Source of the DNA: an uncultured Paracoccaceae bacterium
GTDB lineage: Bacteria; Pseudomonadota; Alphaproteobacteria; Rhodobacterales; Rhodobacteraceae
Direction: 5' to 3'
DNA: 64,000 nucleotides
Assembly (NCBI GenBank): GCA_947499725.1
Contig: CANMPK010000003.1
Span: 372,001-436,000, forward strand
In this document: positions 43,767 through 53,176 of the stretch, piece after piece
Numbering within the stretch: position 1 is the stretch's first letter
How the letters are laid out: every line of letters begins with the position of its first letter
The notes under the pieces: generated by a model
What the model was told of the DNA's origin: nothing
The model's database searches: none
The model's input: only the letters and a program-made list of their open reading frames with translations
Translations under genes and position numbers: made by a program

Positions 43767-46295
43767 TTAATCTGCGGACCGAAGCACTCGTGCCGGTTTG
43801 ATGCGAAGCGGAAGGGCTGCGAAGGCAAGGCTGGCGGTGAGCGTGGCGAAGATGCCGCCGCCGACAACCGCGAAAGCGTTGTTCCAGATAATGGTGTAAT
43901 CCGCTTCCAGCACAAAGTGGTTCACAGCCCAGCCCCCGATGATCCCAGCGGTCAGCGCTACGATCCCCGCAGCGGCGCCGAGAAGCATGCCGCGAATGGC
44001 AAAGCTAAAGAGAATGCGTTTGCGGCTGGCGCCGAGGGTCTTGAGGATGGCTGCCTCGTAGGTGCGGCTGTTCTGGCCAGCGGCGGCGGCGCCGATCAGC
44101 ACAAGAAAGCCAGTCAGCAAAGTGGCTGCCGCGCCATAGGAGGTGGCAGAGGCGACGGATTTCAGCACCGTGGCCACGCGATCAATCGCGTCGCGCACGC
44201 GGATTGCTGTGACATTGGCATAGGCATTGGCGATGTCTCGCAGGATCGACGCTTCGGCTTCAGGTTCGGCATAGACTGTGGCGATGAAGCTGTGCGGCGC
44301 GCCGACGAGCGCTTGTTCATTCATGACCAGTACAAAACCCATTCCGGCGTTGGAAAAATCCACATCGCGGAAACTGGTGACGGTGCCGGTGATGTCGCGC
44401 CCTAGGATGTTGACGGTCATGCTGTCGCCAAGCGCGAGGCCGATTTCGGCGGCTTCTTCTGCGGCGAAGCTGATTTGCGGCGCGCCGGTATAGTCTTCGG
44501 GCCACCATTCGCCATCTGTGAGCGTGCTGGTTTCTGGTAAGGCCGCGGCATAGCTGACGCCGCGATCCCCGCGAATGACCCAGTGGTTACCAGCCACTTC
44601 GCGGGCGGGCTGGCCGTTGATCTGGGTGATTACACCGCGCAGCATCGGGGCGTTTTCCACGCGACTGACGGCCGGGTCGTTTTCAACGCGATCCAGAAAG
44701 CCCGGCATTTGATCACGTTGGATATCGACAAAGAAATAGCTCGGGGCGCTGTCTGGTAGATCATTGGCAATCGCCTGACGCATATTGCCATCGATTTGGC
44801 CGACCGCGGCCAAGACAGATAGGCCAAGGCCAAGGGATAGAACCACAGAGCCCGCGCCTTCACGTGGGCTGGCGATGGCACCAATGGCCCAACGCAGGGC
44901 GGGCAGACGGCGCACAAGGGGGGTGAGGCGTTTGGAAAGCACGCGGATGCCATAAGCTGTTAGAGCCAGCAGCAAGAGCGCCCCCGCGATGCCGCCGGTT
45001 GTCCAGAGAGTGAGCCATGCTGAGCCGGAAAAAAACACAGCCGCGCCCACAAGCAGGGCGATCAAGGCGGCGGTTGTCAGCAGGAAGGGCCAACTAGGCA
45101 GGCCTTTTGCGGCTTCGATGGCGTCTCGGAACAGGGCTGCCGCGCGTACGTCTTCAGTGCGGGCCAGTGGCCAAAGGGTGAAGATGAGCGCGGTGAGAAT
45201 GCCATAAATAGACGCTTCGAGCAGGGGTTTGCCGTGTACGGCGATTTCGGTGGGAATGGGCAGAACGGATTGCAACAAAGGCGCCAGAAGCAAAGGTACA
45301 AGCGTGCCAAGGATCAAGCCCAGCAGAATGCCAATCACGCTAAGAACGGCGATTTGAATGAAATAGGTGAGAAAGATCGTGCGCCGGTCCGCGCCGAGAG
45401 ACCGTAGCGTAGCGATGACCTTGGTTTTGCCCGACAGATAAGCGCGAATGGCAGCGGAAATGCCCACGCCCCCCACGGCTAAACCAGACAGGCCAACCAG
45501 CACAAGGAAGCTGCCGAGCCGTTCCACAAAGCGGGAAATGCGCGGCGCGCCATTGCGGCTGTCGCGCCAGCGCAGGCCGTTTTCGTTGAACAGATCTTCA
45601 GCCTCTGCCTTGGCGCTATTCAGCGTTAGTTCAGGGTTCAACAGCAAACGGTATTGGGTCTCAAACAGGGTGCCTGTGGCCAGAAGGCCTGAATTCGCAA
45701 GGTCTTTGCTTGCCACGATGGTGCGCGGGCCAAGGCCGAAGCCGCCGCCGGCGTTGTCGGGTTCATATTCCAGCCGCGCAGCAAGGTGGAATTCTTGCTG
45801 GCCAAGTTTGAACGTGTCACCGACCTTCAATGCCAGTTGATCGGCCAAGATTGGGTGCATCACGCCGCCCGGCAGGCCATCTTTTGGCGCAAGCGCTTGG
45901 TCTAGCGGGATGTCCGGCATAAGGCGCACTGCGCCCACAAGTGGGTAAAGATCATCTACGGCTTTGACTTGGGTCAGGCCACGTTCGGTGGCTGTGTCTC
46001 GTTCCACCACGGCCATGGACCGGAAGTCGATGATTTCAGACACCGCAGATGCGTTTTGCGCCATCCAGTCGCGTTCGGCGTTGTCGGCATAGCGATAGGT
46101 GAATTCCATCTCTGCATCGCCGCCCAGCAGGGTTGCGCCTTGTTCGGCGATGCCGCTTTCGATGCTGGACCGCACTGATCCAATGGCTGCAATGGCTGCA
46201 ACTCCCAAGGCCAAACAGGCAAGGAAAATACGAAAGCCTTTTAGCCCCCCGCGCAATTCTCGGCGAGCAAAGGTGGCGGCTGTTTTCAAGCTCAT
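43767..46295 (-). CDS. ybbP: FtsX-like ABC transporter permease (YbbP type)
   Basis: An 842-residue permease with two FtsX/MacB-like domains and about ten hydrophobic segments, beginning MSLKTAATFARRELRGGLKGFRIFL from ATG 46295. That ATG overlaps the ATPase stop by four bases (ATGA). Large periplasmic loops (about 45-260 and 490-690) are typical of tripartite or lipid/lipoprotein-handling type VII ABC systems. In E. coli ybbP is adjacent to ybbA, with tesA divergent, and the same set occurs here. Physiological substrate is not established for the family; lipid or wall-related cargo is a guess. Confidence 0.88.
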   Translation of the reverse strand: MSLKTAATFARRELRGGLKGFRIFLACLALGVAAIAAIGSVRSSIESGIAEQGATLLGGDAEMEFTYRYADNAERDWMAQNASAVSEIIDFRSMAVVERDTATERGLTQVKAVDDLYPLVGAVRLMPDIPLDQALAPKDGLPGGVMHPILADQLALKVGDTFKLGQQEFHLAARLEYEPDNAGGGFGLGPRTIVASKDLANSGLLATGTLFETQYRLLLNPELTLNSAKAEAEDLFNENGLRWRDSRNGAPRISRFVERLGSFLVLVGLSGLAVGGVGISAAIRAYLSGKTKVIATLRSLGADRRTIFLTYFIQIAVLSVIGILLGLILGTLVPLLLAPLLQSVLPIPTEIAVHGKPLLEASIYGILTALIFTLWPLARTEDVRAAALFRDAIEAAKGLPSWPFLLTTAALIALLVGAAVFFSGSAWLTLWTTGGIAGALLLLALTAYGIRVLSKRLTPLVRRLPALRWAIGAIASPREGAGSVVLSLGLGLSVLAAVGQIDGNMRQAIANDLPDSAPSYFFVDIQRDQMPGFLDRVENDPAVSRVENAPMLRGVITQINGQPAREVAGNHWVIRGDRGVSYAAALPETSTLTDGEWWPEDYTGAPQISFAAEEAAEIGLALGDSMTVNILGRDITGTVTSFRDVDFSNAGMGFVLVMNEQALVGAPHSFIATVYAEPEAEASILRDIANAYANVTAIRVRDAIDRVATVLKSVASATSYGAAATLLTGFLVLIGAAAAGQNSRTYEAAILKTLGASRKRILFSFAIRGMLLGAAAGIVALTAGIIGGWAVNHFVLEADYTIIWNNAFAVVGGGIFATLTASLAFAALPLRIKPARVLRSAD

Positions 46296-46978
46296 TCCGC
46301 AGCCTCGCGCAGATCGTCCACATGACCGTCGCGCAGGCGCACGACGCGGTCGCATCGGCCTGCGAGTTCAGTGGAGTGCGTCACAAGGATCAAAGTTGCG
46401 CCGTGGCGATCACGCAGACCAAACAGCAGGTCCATGATCGCGGCGCCATTGGCCCCATCAAGGTTACCGGTGGGTTCATCCGCCAACAGGATTTGCGGGC
46501 GCGGGGCAGAGGCGCGGGCGAGGGCGACGCGTTGTTGCTCGCCACCAGACATTTGCGCTGGGTAGTGATCGGCGCGATGGGCAAGGCCCACAGCCTCAAG
46601 CTCTTGAGCGGCGCGGTCAAAGGCATCTTTGTGGCCGGCCAGTTCCAATGGCGTCGCCACGTTTTCCAGCGCTGTCATTGTTGGGATCAAATGGAAGCTT
46701 TGAAACACCACCCCCATATGATCGCGGCGAAACCGCGCCAGCGCGTCTTCGGACAGATGGGTTAGGTCTTGGCCCAAGGCATGAATGCTGCCGCCTGTGG
46801 CGCGTTCCAATCCGCCCATGACCATCAGCAGCGAAGATTTCCCTGACCCAGACGGGCCAATCAGGCCCAACGTCTCTCCCTTTTCAACGTCCAGCGAGAT
46901 GCCGTGTAAAATTTCTACGAGACCGGCGTTGCCTTCTAGCGCCAAATGCACATCTTTAAGAGAGAGAATAGAGGTCAT
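46292..46978 (-). CDS. ybbA: ABC transporter ATP-binding protein (YbbA/LolD type)
   Basis: A 228-residue ATPase from ATG 46978. It has Walker A GPSGSGKSS (about 43-51), Q-loop VFQSFHLIPTMTALENV, signature MSGGEQQRVALARA, Walker B ILLADEPTGNLD and the H-loop VTHS. The LolD/MacB-like sequence is what partners FtsX-type permeases. It is coupled to ybbP by an ATGA overlap. Its start is only 15 bases from the divergent tesA start, so each promoter must reach into the other gene. Confidence 0.94.
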   Translation of the reverse strand: MTSILSLKDVHLALEGNAGLVEILHGISLDVEKGETLGLIGPSGSGKSSLLMVMGGLERATGGSIHALGQDLTHLSEDALARFRRDHMGVVFQSFHLIPTMTALENVATPLELAGHKDAFDRAAQELEAVGLAHRADHYPAQMSGGEQQRVALARASAPRPQILLADEPTGNLDGANGAAIMDLLFGLRDRHGATLILVTHSTELAGRCDRVVRLRDGHVDDLREAAE

Positions 46979-46993
46979 AGAGAGAGCCTGTTT

Positions 46994-47656
46994 ATGGGGT
47001 ATGCAAGCCAATATGGGGTTTTGAAAACCGTCGGCAAGGCAATGTCTTTGGTTTTAACGATGTCAGGGCCCCTGATTGCAGAAACACGTCAGGTGGTCGC
47101 CTTTGGCGATAGTCTGACACAGGGCTACGGATTGCAACAGGGCGAAGGCTTTGTGCCGCAACTACAGGCGTGGCTAACCGCGCAGGGCGCAGATGTGCAG
47201 CTTGTGAATGCGGGCGTGTCTGGCGATACCACAGCCGGCGGTTTGGCGCGGGTGGATTGGACGCTGACACCCGAGGTGGATGCGATGATCGTGGCGCTTG
47301 GCGGCAATGACATGTTGCGCGGGATTGATCCGGCGGCCTCTAAGGCGAATTTGGCGGGTATTCTGGATGCCGCCGCAGCGCGGGAATTGGATGTGCTGCT
47401 GGTAGGCATGCAAGCGCCGGGGAACTTTGGGCCAGAGTATAAGGCGCGGTTTGATGCGATGTATCCAGAGTTGGCTGAAACCTATGATGCGCCCTTAGTT
47501 GCCAGCTTCTTTGAAGGCTTGGGCAGTGCAGACCCGGCCGCGCTGCAAGCCTTGATGCAGCGCGATAATATACATCCAAACGCAGATGGCGTGGCGCAGA
47601 TTGTGCAAACCATGGGGCCGCAGATCTTAGCGTGGCTTGAGAAAACCGAAGACTAG
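46994..47656 (+). CDS. tesA: Arylesterase / acyl-CoA thioesterase I (GDSL hydrolase)
   Basis: A 220-residue SGNH hydrolase with a signal peptide (VGKAMSLVLTMSGPLIAE). Block I is VVAFGDSLTQGYG with the nucleophile Ser; Gly and Asn lie in VNAGVSGDTTAGG and LGGNDMLRG; the Asp/His pair is in DNIHPNADG. It acts in the periplasm on thioesters, esters or lysophospholipids. ATG 46994 keeps a basic n-region; a later ATG at 47042 is possible. Its TAG stop overlaps the stop of the convergent MFS gene in the tetramer CTAG. Confidence 0.93.
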   Translation: MGYASQYGVLKTVGKAMSLVLTMSGPLIAETRQVVAFGDSLTQGYGLQQGEGFVPQLQAWLTAQGADVQLVNAGVSGDTTAGGLARVDWTLTPEVDAMIVALGGNDMLRGIDPAASKANLAGILDAAAARELDVLLVGMQAPGNFGPEYKARFDAMYPELAETYDAPLVASFFEGLGSADPAALQALMQRDNIHPNADGVAQIVQTMGPQILAWLEKTED

Positions 47657-48813
47657 GCCATCTTTGTTTCAGCGCTGCGCGGCAATCCAACTTTTGATGA
47701 GACGCTGATCGCCAAAATCGCAAGTACGACCAACAAGCCAAAGGCGGTGCGCAAGTCCGTGGCCGTTGTTAGGAACCCAATCAGCGGAGGCCCCAAAAGC
47801 GTGCCGCCGTAGCCCAAAGTGGCCACGCCTGCAATGGCCTGCGCTGGTGGCATATCAGGGTCTTGGCCCGCTCGCAGTACAGCGATCGGGAAACCCGAGG
47901 CATAGCCAAAGCCCAACAAGACAAAGCCAACCATCGCGCCGAGTGTCGTGCCCAGAAAAACAACGCAACTGGCACCCGCAAGGGCTGCGATCCCACTGTA
48001 AAGTGCTGCTTTTTCCAATCCCAAACGTTTGATCAGCACACCTCCCATCAAGCGCATAAAGACCATCGCGACGGAGAAAACAGCGATGCCCATAGGCGCA
48101 AGTCGTTCCTCTGAGCTGAGAACTTCGATCAGATAGATCGCGCTCCAATCGGCGATCACCCCTTCACCAAGTCCCGCGCACAGCGCAAAAATGCCAGCAA
48201 AGAACACAGCGCCTTTGGGGATCATAAAGGCTGGGCCACGTTTCGGCGCCTGTTTTGGCCGCGCGCGCCATTTCACTTTCATGCCCAAATAAACGAACGC
48301 CATAGGGAGTACGGCGATCAAAAAGAAATGCTGCCCATAGCTGGCGTTAAGACTCAGCGCTACAAAGCCCGTTACCGCGCCGAACCCTGCGCCCATGCTC
48401 CAGATCGCGTGAAAGCTCGGCATCCAGATTTTGCCGAACTTTTGCTCGACCTCTGACCCCCAAGCATTCATCGACACATCCATTGCGCCAATCGCAGCAC
48501 CGAATAAAAACAGGGCAATCGCCAGCAAAGGCAAGCTGGGGGCAAGCCCAAGCAGGGTCAGTGCAACGGCCAGCGCGCCGTAGCTGATCAACGTAACAGG
48601 CCGCGCCCCGAACCGGCTGACTAAAGCGCCAGTCGTTGGAAAAAACAGCATCGCACCCAAAGACAGAAGCAACAGAAAGCCACCTAGCTGCGCATGGGAC
48701 ATATCAAAGCGATCGGCCACAGCAGGGATGCGCGAGGCCCATCCGCCAAAGAACAATCCGTTCACCCCAAAGGCGCTGGCGATGGCCAGCCAATATCTGT
48801 TTTGCTTCTTCAT
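47653..48813 (-). CDS. Major facilitator superfamily transporter (YbjJ-like)
   Basis: A 386-residue carrier with about twelve hydrophobic segments. It begins MKKQNRYWLAIASAFGVNGLFFGGWASRIP, and the loop 2-3 signature is GALVSRFGARPV. The FGGWASRIPAVADRF start and AMDVSMNAWGSEVE segment resemble the YbjJ-type subgroup, often placed near sugar or nucleoside genes, but no such neighbour is seen here. Substrate unknown. An in-frame GTG ten codons upstream is possible. The gene lies downstream of tRNA-Thr on the same strand. Confidence 0.88.
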   Translation of the reverse strand: MKKQNRYWLAIASAFGVNGLFFGGWASRIPAVADRFDMSHAQLGGFLLLLSLGAMLFFPTTGALVSRFGARPVTLISYGALAVALTLLGLAPSLPLLAIALFLFGAAIGAMDVSMNAWGSEVEQKFGKIWMPSFHAIWSMGAGFGAVTGFVALSLNASYGQHFFLIAVLPMAFVYLGMKVKWRARPKQAPKRGPAFMIPKGAVFFAGIFALCAGLGEGVIADWSAIYLIEVLSSEERLAPMGIAVFSVAMVFMRLMGGVLIKRLGLEKAALYSGIAALAGASCVVFLGTTLGAMVGFVLLGFGYASGFPIAVLRAGQDPDMPPAQAIAGVATLGYGGTLLGPPLIGFLTTATDLRTAFGLLVVLAILAISVSSKVGLPRSAETKMA

Positions 48814-48954
48814 GAATGCCAACTTTGCATGGTAATTGCGCACGGTCAGTGCTGCGCGAATGCCAATGCGATTTTCATGAGTCGGTCAACTGACGAATTA
48901 CAACAGATGTTTCAAATCCGCTGGGGCGGTAGGGCAAAATTGTCTGAGGAAATC

Positions 48955-49029
48955 TGGTGCTGCTGGGGAGGATTGAACTCCCGACCTCACCCTTACCAAG
49001 GGTGCGCTCTACCACTGAGCTACAGCAGC
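48955..49029 (-). tRNA. tRNA-Thr (anticodon GGT)
   Basis: A 75-base cloverleaf including the encoded CCA. The acceptor is GCTGCTG/CAGCAGC with discriminator A; the D-arm contains TAGCTCAGTGGTAGAGC; the anticodon loop is TTGGTAA; the T-arm has GGTCGGGAGTTCAATCC. All stems pair. It is read from the minus strand. Confidence 0.97.
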
Positions 49030-49036
49030 GTACCGG

Positions 49037-49053
49037 CAGTGAGTGGCTCACTG
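49037..49053 (-). promoter_or_regulatory. 5'-leader hairpin of tRNA-Thr
   Basis: CAGTGAG-TGG-CTCACTG is a perfect 7-bp inverted repeat ending seven bases before the mature tRNA 5' end. A closely similar hairpin precedes tRNA-Phe. A possible promoter (TTGCGC with a TAATCA-like -10) lies further upstream on the minus strand. Confidence 0.55.
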
Positions 49054-49126
49054 TGGCGCGGTGATTAGACTTAAAAACAGAATGGCGCAAGGGTGTCTGG
49101 AATGTTTTTTTGAGGTGGGGTATGGA

Positions 49127-49297
49127 ATGGGCATGGAAAGTAAGAAAGCACCTTCTGGGAAAGCGAAATCGGCACAAAGCCGAGAGGACCGTTTGAAAGC
49201 TGCGCTGAAGGCCAATATGGGCCGTCGCAAAGCGCAAGCAAAGGCACGGTCTGCGCCGCCAGAGGGGCAAGAGGCAAAGTCTCAGGACAAAGGGTAA
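49127..49297 (+). CDS. Small basic hypothetical protein upstream of murA
   Basis: A 56-residue, Lys/Ala/Arg-rich protein (core SREDRLKAALKANMGRRKAQ), predicted helical and probably nucleic-acid- or ribosome-associated, though its function is not known. It ends six bases before the murA ATG, so it is the first gene of the murA unit. The start at 49127 has GAGGTGGGG upstream; 49133 is an alternative. Small proteins of this type seem to be recurrent before murA in related genomes, which I recall but cannot verify here. Confidence 0.65.
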   Translation: MGMESKKAPSGKAKSAQSREDRLKAALKANMGRRKAQAKARSAPPEGQEAKSQDKG

Positions 49298-49303
49298 GGG
49301 TAC

Positions 49304-50566
49304 ATGGATTCTATCATTGTTAAGGGAAATGGTCCGCTAAGCGGTCAGATCCCAATCGCAGGGGCAAAGAACACCTGCTTGAAGTTGATGTGCGCCTCTA
49401 TTCTGAGCGAAGAACCGCTGACGCTGACCAATGTGCCGCGCTTGTCTGACGTAAAGACGCTCTCTGCTTTGCTGGAAAGCTTGGGGATTGAAGTCGGTCG
49501 CCTGAACGATGGGCGTACCTTGGCGCTGTCTGCGTCGAACCTGACCTCGTCTTTGGCGCATTACGATATGGTGCGTAAACTGCGCGCGTCTTTCAACGTT
49601 TTGGGCCCGCTGATCGGCCGAACCGGCGAGGCGATTGTATCCTTGCCGGGCGGCTGCGCGATTGGTGCGCGGGCGGTGGATTTCCACTTGGCCGGTTTGG
49701 AAAAAATGGGCGCGAAGGTTGAGTTGAAAGACGGCTACGTGCATGCCTCTGGCGATCTGGTCGGCACCGAAGTCGAATTCCCGTTCCCATCCGTGGGCGC
49801 GACAGAAAACATCATGTGCGCGGCGGTTTTGGCCAAGGGCACAACTGTGATCCGCAATGCCGCACGCGAGCCGGACACCCAAGCGCTGGCGGATTGTTTG
49901 ATCGCCATGGGCGCAGATATCGAAGGTGCTGGCACCGAAACTATGGTGATCCGCGGCGTCGATGGGCTGCACGGCACCACCCACCGTGTGATCACTGACC
50001 GTATCGAACTTGGCACATACATGACTGCGCCAGGTATTGCCGGCGGTGAGATCGAATGTATCGGTGGTCGCCGCGATCTGCTGGAAGCCTTCTGTGTAAA
50101 AATGGAAGAGGCCGGTCTGGAAATCACTGAAACTGAAAAGGGCTTGAAAGTGCGTCACCCGGGTGGCCGCTTGAAAGCTGTCGACGTGACAACTGCGCCT
50201 TATCCGGGGTTCCCAACCGATTTGCAGGCACAGTTCATGGCGATGATGTGCTTTGCTGAAGGTACATCGACCTTAGAAGAAACCATCTTTGAAAACCGTT
50301 TCATGCACGCTCCGGAATTGATCCGCATGGGCGCCAATGTCGAAGTCTCTGGCGGCACAGCCAAAGTGACAGGCGTGGAAGGCCTGAAAGGCGCGCCTGT
50401 GATGGCGACGGATCTGCGCGCCTCTGTGTCTTTGATCCTTGCGGGCATGGCGGCCGAAGGTGAAACCCAAGTGAACCGCGTGTATCACCTAGATCGCGGC
50501 TATGAGCAGCTTGAGGAAAAACTAAGCGCGTTGGGCGCAACTGTGAAACGGGTTGAAGGCTCATGA
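49304..50566 (+). CDS. murA: UDP-N-acetylglucosamine 1-carboxyvinyltransferase
   Basis: A 420-residue EPSP-synthase-fold enzyme transferring enolpyruvate to UDP-GlcNAc, the first committed step of peptidoglycan synthesis. K22 ([11 protein letters not shown]) and the catalytic C118 in [10 protein letters not shown] are present, so fosfomycin sensitivity at the target is expected. [15 protein letters not shown] and [14 protein letters not shown] are family blocks. Full length. The stop overlaps the next start by four bases. Confidence 0.98.
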   Translation: MDSIIVKGNGPLSGQIPIAGAKNTCLKLMCASILSEEPLTLTNVPRLSDVKTLSALLESLGIEVGRLNDGRTLALSASNLTSSLAHYDMVRKLRASFNVLGPLIGRTGEAIVSLPGGCAIGARAVDFHLAGLEKMGAKVELKDGYVHASGDLVGTEVEFPFPSVGATENIMCAAVLAKGTTVIRNAAREPDTQALADCLIAMGADIEGAGTETMVIRGVDGLHGTTHRVITDRIELGTYMTAPGIAGGEIECIGGRRDLLEAFCVKMEEAGLEITETEKGLKVRHPGGRLKAVDVTTAPYPGFPTDLQAQFMAMMCFAEGTSTLEETIFENRFMHAPELIRMGANVEVSGGTAKVTGVEGLKGAPVMATDLRASVSLILAGMAAEGETQVNRVYHLDRGYEQLEEKLSALGATVKRVEGS

Positions 50567-51042
50567 GCGAAGACGCACGCTTTGAAGACGGACGGGAGGC
50601 GCCCCTAAATCTTGGGGCGCTTGATGGCGACGATCTGCAGGTGCTTTCAGCACTGGCGCAGGATGCTGTTTTTCCCGCCGCTGAAATGTCTTGGCGTGCG
50701 TCAGAACGCAAATTTGCCATTCTGATCAATCGCTTCCGTTGGGAAGACACTGATAACGCCGCCAAGCGCCAACGCGCTGCAGAGCGTGTGCAGTCGGTGC
50801 TGGTGGTTAGCAATGTGTTGAAAGTGGCCAGCCAAGGGGTAGATCGCAAAGACTCGGATATGGTCTATGCGGTGCTGTCCGTTGGCTTTGAACCTGCCGA
50901 AGATGGGGCAGGGGATGTGATCATCACGCTGGCCGGCGATGGGGCTTTGCGCCTGAACGTTGAGGCGCTCGAGGTCTCCTTGCGAGATGTCACGCGGCCT
51001 TATGTGGCACCTTCTAAGAAAACACCGGACCACGGTGTTTAA
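50563..51042 (+). CDS. DUF2948 family protein
   Basis: A 159-residue protein with the DUF2948 pattern: [35 protein letters not shown], the [19 protein letters not shown] helix-strand and a terminal [17 protein letters not shown]. Function unknown, restricted largely to alphaproteobacteria as far as I know. It is translationally coupled to murA upstream (4-base overlap) and to the GNAT gene downstream (1-base overlap). Confidence 0.85.
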   Translation: MSEDARFEDGREAPLNLGALDGDDLQVLSALAQDAVFPAAEMSWRASERKFAILINRFRWEDTDNAAKRQRAAERVQSVLVVSNVLKVASQGVDRKDSDMVYAVLSVGFEPAEDGAGDVIITLAGDGALRLNVEALEVSLRDVTRPYVAPSKKTPDHGV

Positions 51043-51512
51043 TGGCATTGGTGGTGCGATCCGCGCAATTGGCTGATGCGGATGCCATCAGCGATGTGTT
51101 GATCCGATCCATCACCGAACTTTGCACCGCTGATCACGGCGGGCGCCCTGCAGATATTGCCGATTGGACGCGCAATAAATCCCCTAACGACATTCGCGCA
51201 TGGATCAACGCGGGCAACGCTTTGCTGGTGAGTGTTCAGGATGGCGCGATTGGCGCTGTGGGGCAGTATAACGCAGAGGGATTGATCCAACTTCTATACG
51301 CTAGCCCTGATATGCGCGGCAAAGGCCATAGCGCGGCTTTGCTGTCTGAAATGGAAAAGAATATATCTGCCAAAGGTTTAACCGAGGCGCGATTGGTCAG
51401 CACCAAAACAGCCGAAGGGTTTTATACCAAACATGGCTGGCAAATCGATGGCGCGCGCGTGGCCTGTTATCGCGGTGATGGGCAGCCGATGCGAAAGCCG
51501 TTAATGCCCTAA
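51042..51512 (+). CDS. GNAT family N-acetyltransferase
   Basis: A 156-residue protein with the acetyl-CoA pyrophosphate-binding signature SPDMRGKGHSAALLSEME (R/Q-x-x-G-x-G/A type) and a C-terminal TAEGFYTKHGWQIDG. Substrate unknown. Its ATG shares one base with the DUF2948 stop (TAATG). Genes between DUF2948 and hisD vary among related bacteria to my knowledge, so this could be an accessory insertion in the conserved row. Confidence 0.85.
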   Translation: MALVVRSAQLADADAISDVLIRSITELCTADHGGRPADIADWTRNKSPNDIRAWINAGNALLVSVQDGAIGAVGQYNAEGLIQLLYASPDMRGKGHSAALLSEMEKNISAKGLTEARLVSTKTAEGFYTKHGWQIDGARVACYRGDGQPMRKPLMP

Positions 51513-51564
51513 TCTCTTGAGGCTCTGACCCAAGCCCGCTAAGAGCAGCGCAAAGGAGTGCACC

Positions 51565-52869
51565 ATGCCACAGTTTCTCGATGCCGCAGAACCGGATTTT
51601 GAAACCAAATTCGGCGCTTTGTTGAATGCAAAGCGCGAAGACAGCCCTGATGTGGATGCTGTCGTGGCTGAGATCATTGCGGATGTGCGTGCGCGAGGCG
51701 ATGAGGCTGTTTTGGAACTGACAGCCAAGTTTGATCGCTTGGAACTGACGCCTGAAACTATGCGTTTCTCTGAAGCCGAGATCGATGCCTTTTGTGAGCA
51801 GGTCACCGAAGAAGAACGCGCCGCTTTGGAATTGGCTGCAGCACGCATTCGCGCCTATCACGAACGCCAGATGCCGCAAGACGACAGCTGGACGGATGAA
51901 ACAGGGGCAACGCTCGGCTGGCGCTGGACAGCGGTTTCTGCGGCGGGTCTGTATGTGCCTGGCGGTTTGGCAAGCTATCCTTCTTCCGTGTTGATGAACG
52001 CCATTCCAGCGAAAGTGGCGGGCGTTGGCCGTTTGGCGATTGTGGTGCCTACGCCGGATGGTGTGGCCAATCCGTTGGTTCTGTTGGCTGCTCGTTTGGC
52101 AGGCGTTGATGAAGTCTACCGTATTGGCGGTGCGCAGGCCGTGGCCGCTTTGGCCTATGGGACACAAACAATTGCCCCCGTTGATAAAATCACCGGCCCA
52201 GGCAATGCCTTTGTCGCAGCGGCCAAGCGCCGTGTATTTGGCAAAGTGGGCATTGATATGATCGCTGGCCCATCCGAGATTTTGGTGATCGCAGACAAAT
52301 ACAACAATCCAGATTGGATCGCCCTTGATCTGCTCAGCCAAGCAGAACACGACGAAAGCGCCCAGTCGATTTTGATCACAGATGACGAAGCCTTTGGACG
52401 CGCCGTGGCAGATGCCGTGGATGCGCGCCTGCAAACACTAGAACGTCGCGCCATCGCGGGGGCGAGCTGGAAAGACTATGGCGCCATCATTACGGTGAAA
52501 GACCTTGATAAAGCGGCGGCCCTGTCTGACCGCATAGCGCCAGAGCACCTAGAGCTTTGCGTGGCGGATCCAGATGCTCTGTCACAGAAAATCACCCACG
52601 CGGGCGCGATTTTCTTAGGGCAATACACACCCGAAGCCATTGGCGATTATATCGGCGGACCAAACCACGTGTTGCCAACTGCGCGGTCCGCGCGGTTCAG
52701 CTCGGGCTTGTCTGTGATGGATTTTCTAAAGCGTACAACCCTTTCTAAAATGACCTTGGACAGCCTCAAGGCGATTGGCCCAGCCGCTGCCAAACTGGCG
52801 GAAAGCGAAAGCCTAGAAGCGCATGGCCTGTCTGTTTTGGCACGCCTAGAGGCGCTGAACGAAAAGTAG
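51565..52869 (+). CDS. hisD: Histidinol dehydrogenase
   Basis: A 434-residue zinc enzyme catalysing the last two oxidation steps of histidine synthesis. Zinc ligands lie in LLSQAEHDESAQS (Gln and His), and the general-base Glu-His pair in RIAPEHLELC. AAGLYVPGGLASYPSSVLMN and GPGNAFVAAAKRRVFG are family blocks. CAAAGGAGTG precedes the ATG. Full length. It is not with other his genes, the usual arrangement in Rhodobacteraceae. Confidence 0.97.
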   Translation: MPQFLDAAEPDFETKFGALLNAKREDSPDVDAVVAEIIADVRARGDEAVLELTAKFDRLELTPETMRFSEAEIDAFCEQVTEEERAALELAAARIRAYHERQMPQDDSWTDETGATLGWRWTAVSAAGLYVPGGLASYPSSVLMNAIPAKVAGVGRLAIVVPTPDGVANPLVLLAARLAGVDEVYRIGGAQAVAALAYGTQTIAPVDKITGPGNAFVAAAKRRVFGKVGIDMIAGPSEILVIADKYNNPDWIALDLLSQAEHDESAQSILITDDEAFGRAVADAVDARLQTLERRAIAGASWKDYGAIITVKDLDKAAALSDRIAPEHLELCVADPDALSQKITHAGAIFLGQYTPEAIGDYIGGPNHVLPTARSARFSSGLSVMDFLKRTTLSKMTLDSLKAIGPAAAKLAESESLEAHGLSVLARLEALNEK

Positions 52870-53176
52870 ATATTGTTTGCCAGCATGGGATAGGCCCATA
52901 CCTTCGTGCAAATACGCTGTCACGAAGCCCAAGCTGGCACGATCATTGGCGTCCCCGCCTGTGTCGCACTGATACTTTTCTGCAAAAACCTTAATAAAAT
53001 ATTACCGCCGGCGTTGTTCCGTGACGTCAGCCCCTTTGAAAACACCGCAATTTACTTTGTATTGTTTGTAAAGAAATGTCGCATTGGCACCGTAAAACCA
53101 CTTAGCTAAGAATGCTGCATTGCAGAAAAGCCGAAGCTCAGATACCAAATTGGGCACCCAGACGTAGGTCAAACAC
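52870..53176. other. 307-base non-coding stretch between hisD and the UPF0262 gene
   Basis: No convincing coding frame on either strand. It contains a CTTCGTG...CACGAAG inverted repeat (52902-52908 and 52921-52927, no T-run) shortly after hisD, then an A/T-richer part (about 52980-53110) suited to a promoter for the following genes, and a small CTGCATTGCAG palindrome near 53113. No known RNA family was recognised. Confidence 0.4.

Noticed and set aside
52902-52927. Terminator after hisD
   Set aside because: The CTTCGTG/CACGAAG stem has a 12-base loop and no T-run, so it was left as an unexplained inverted repeat.
52870-53176. Possible dif site or terminus element in the A/T-richer gap near the skew change
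   Set aside because: No stretch resembling a XerC/XerD site (TTATGTTAA-type arm with its partner) was found here or in the other A/T-rich gaps examined.
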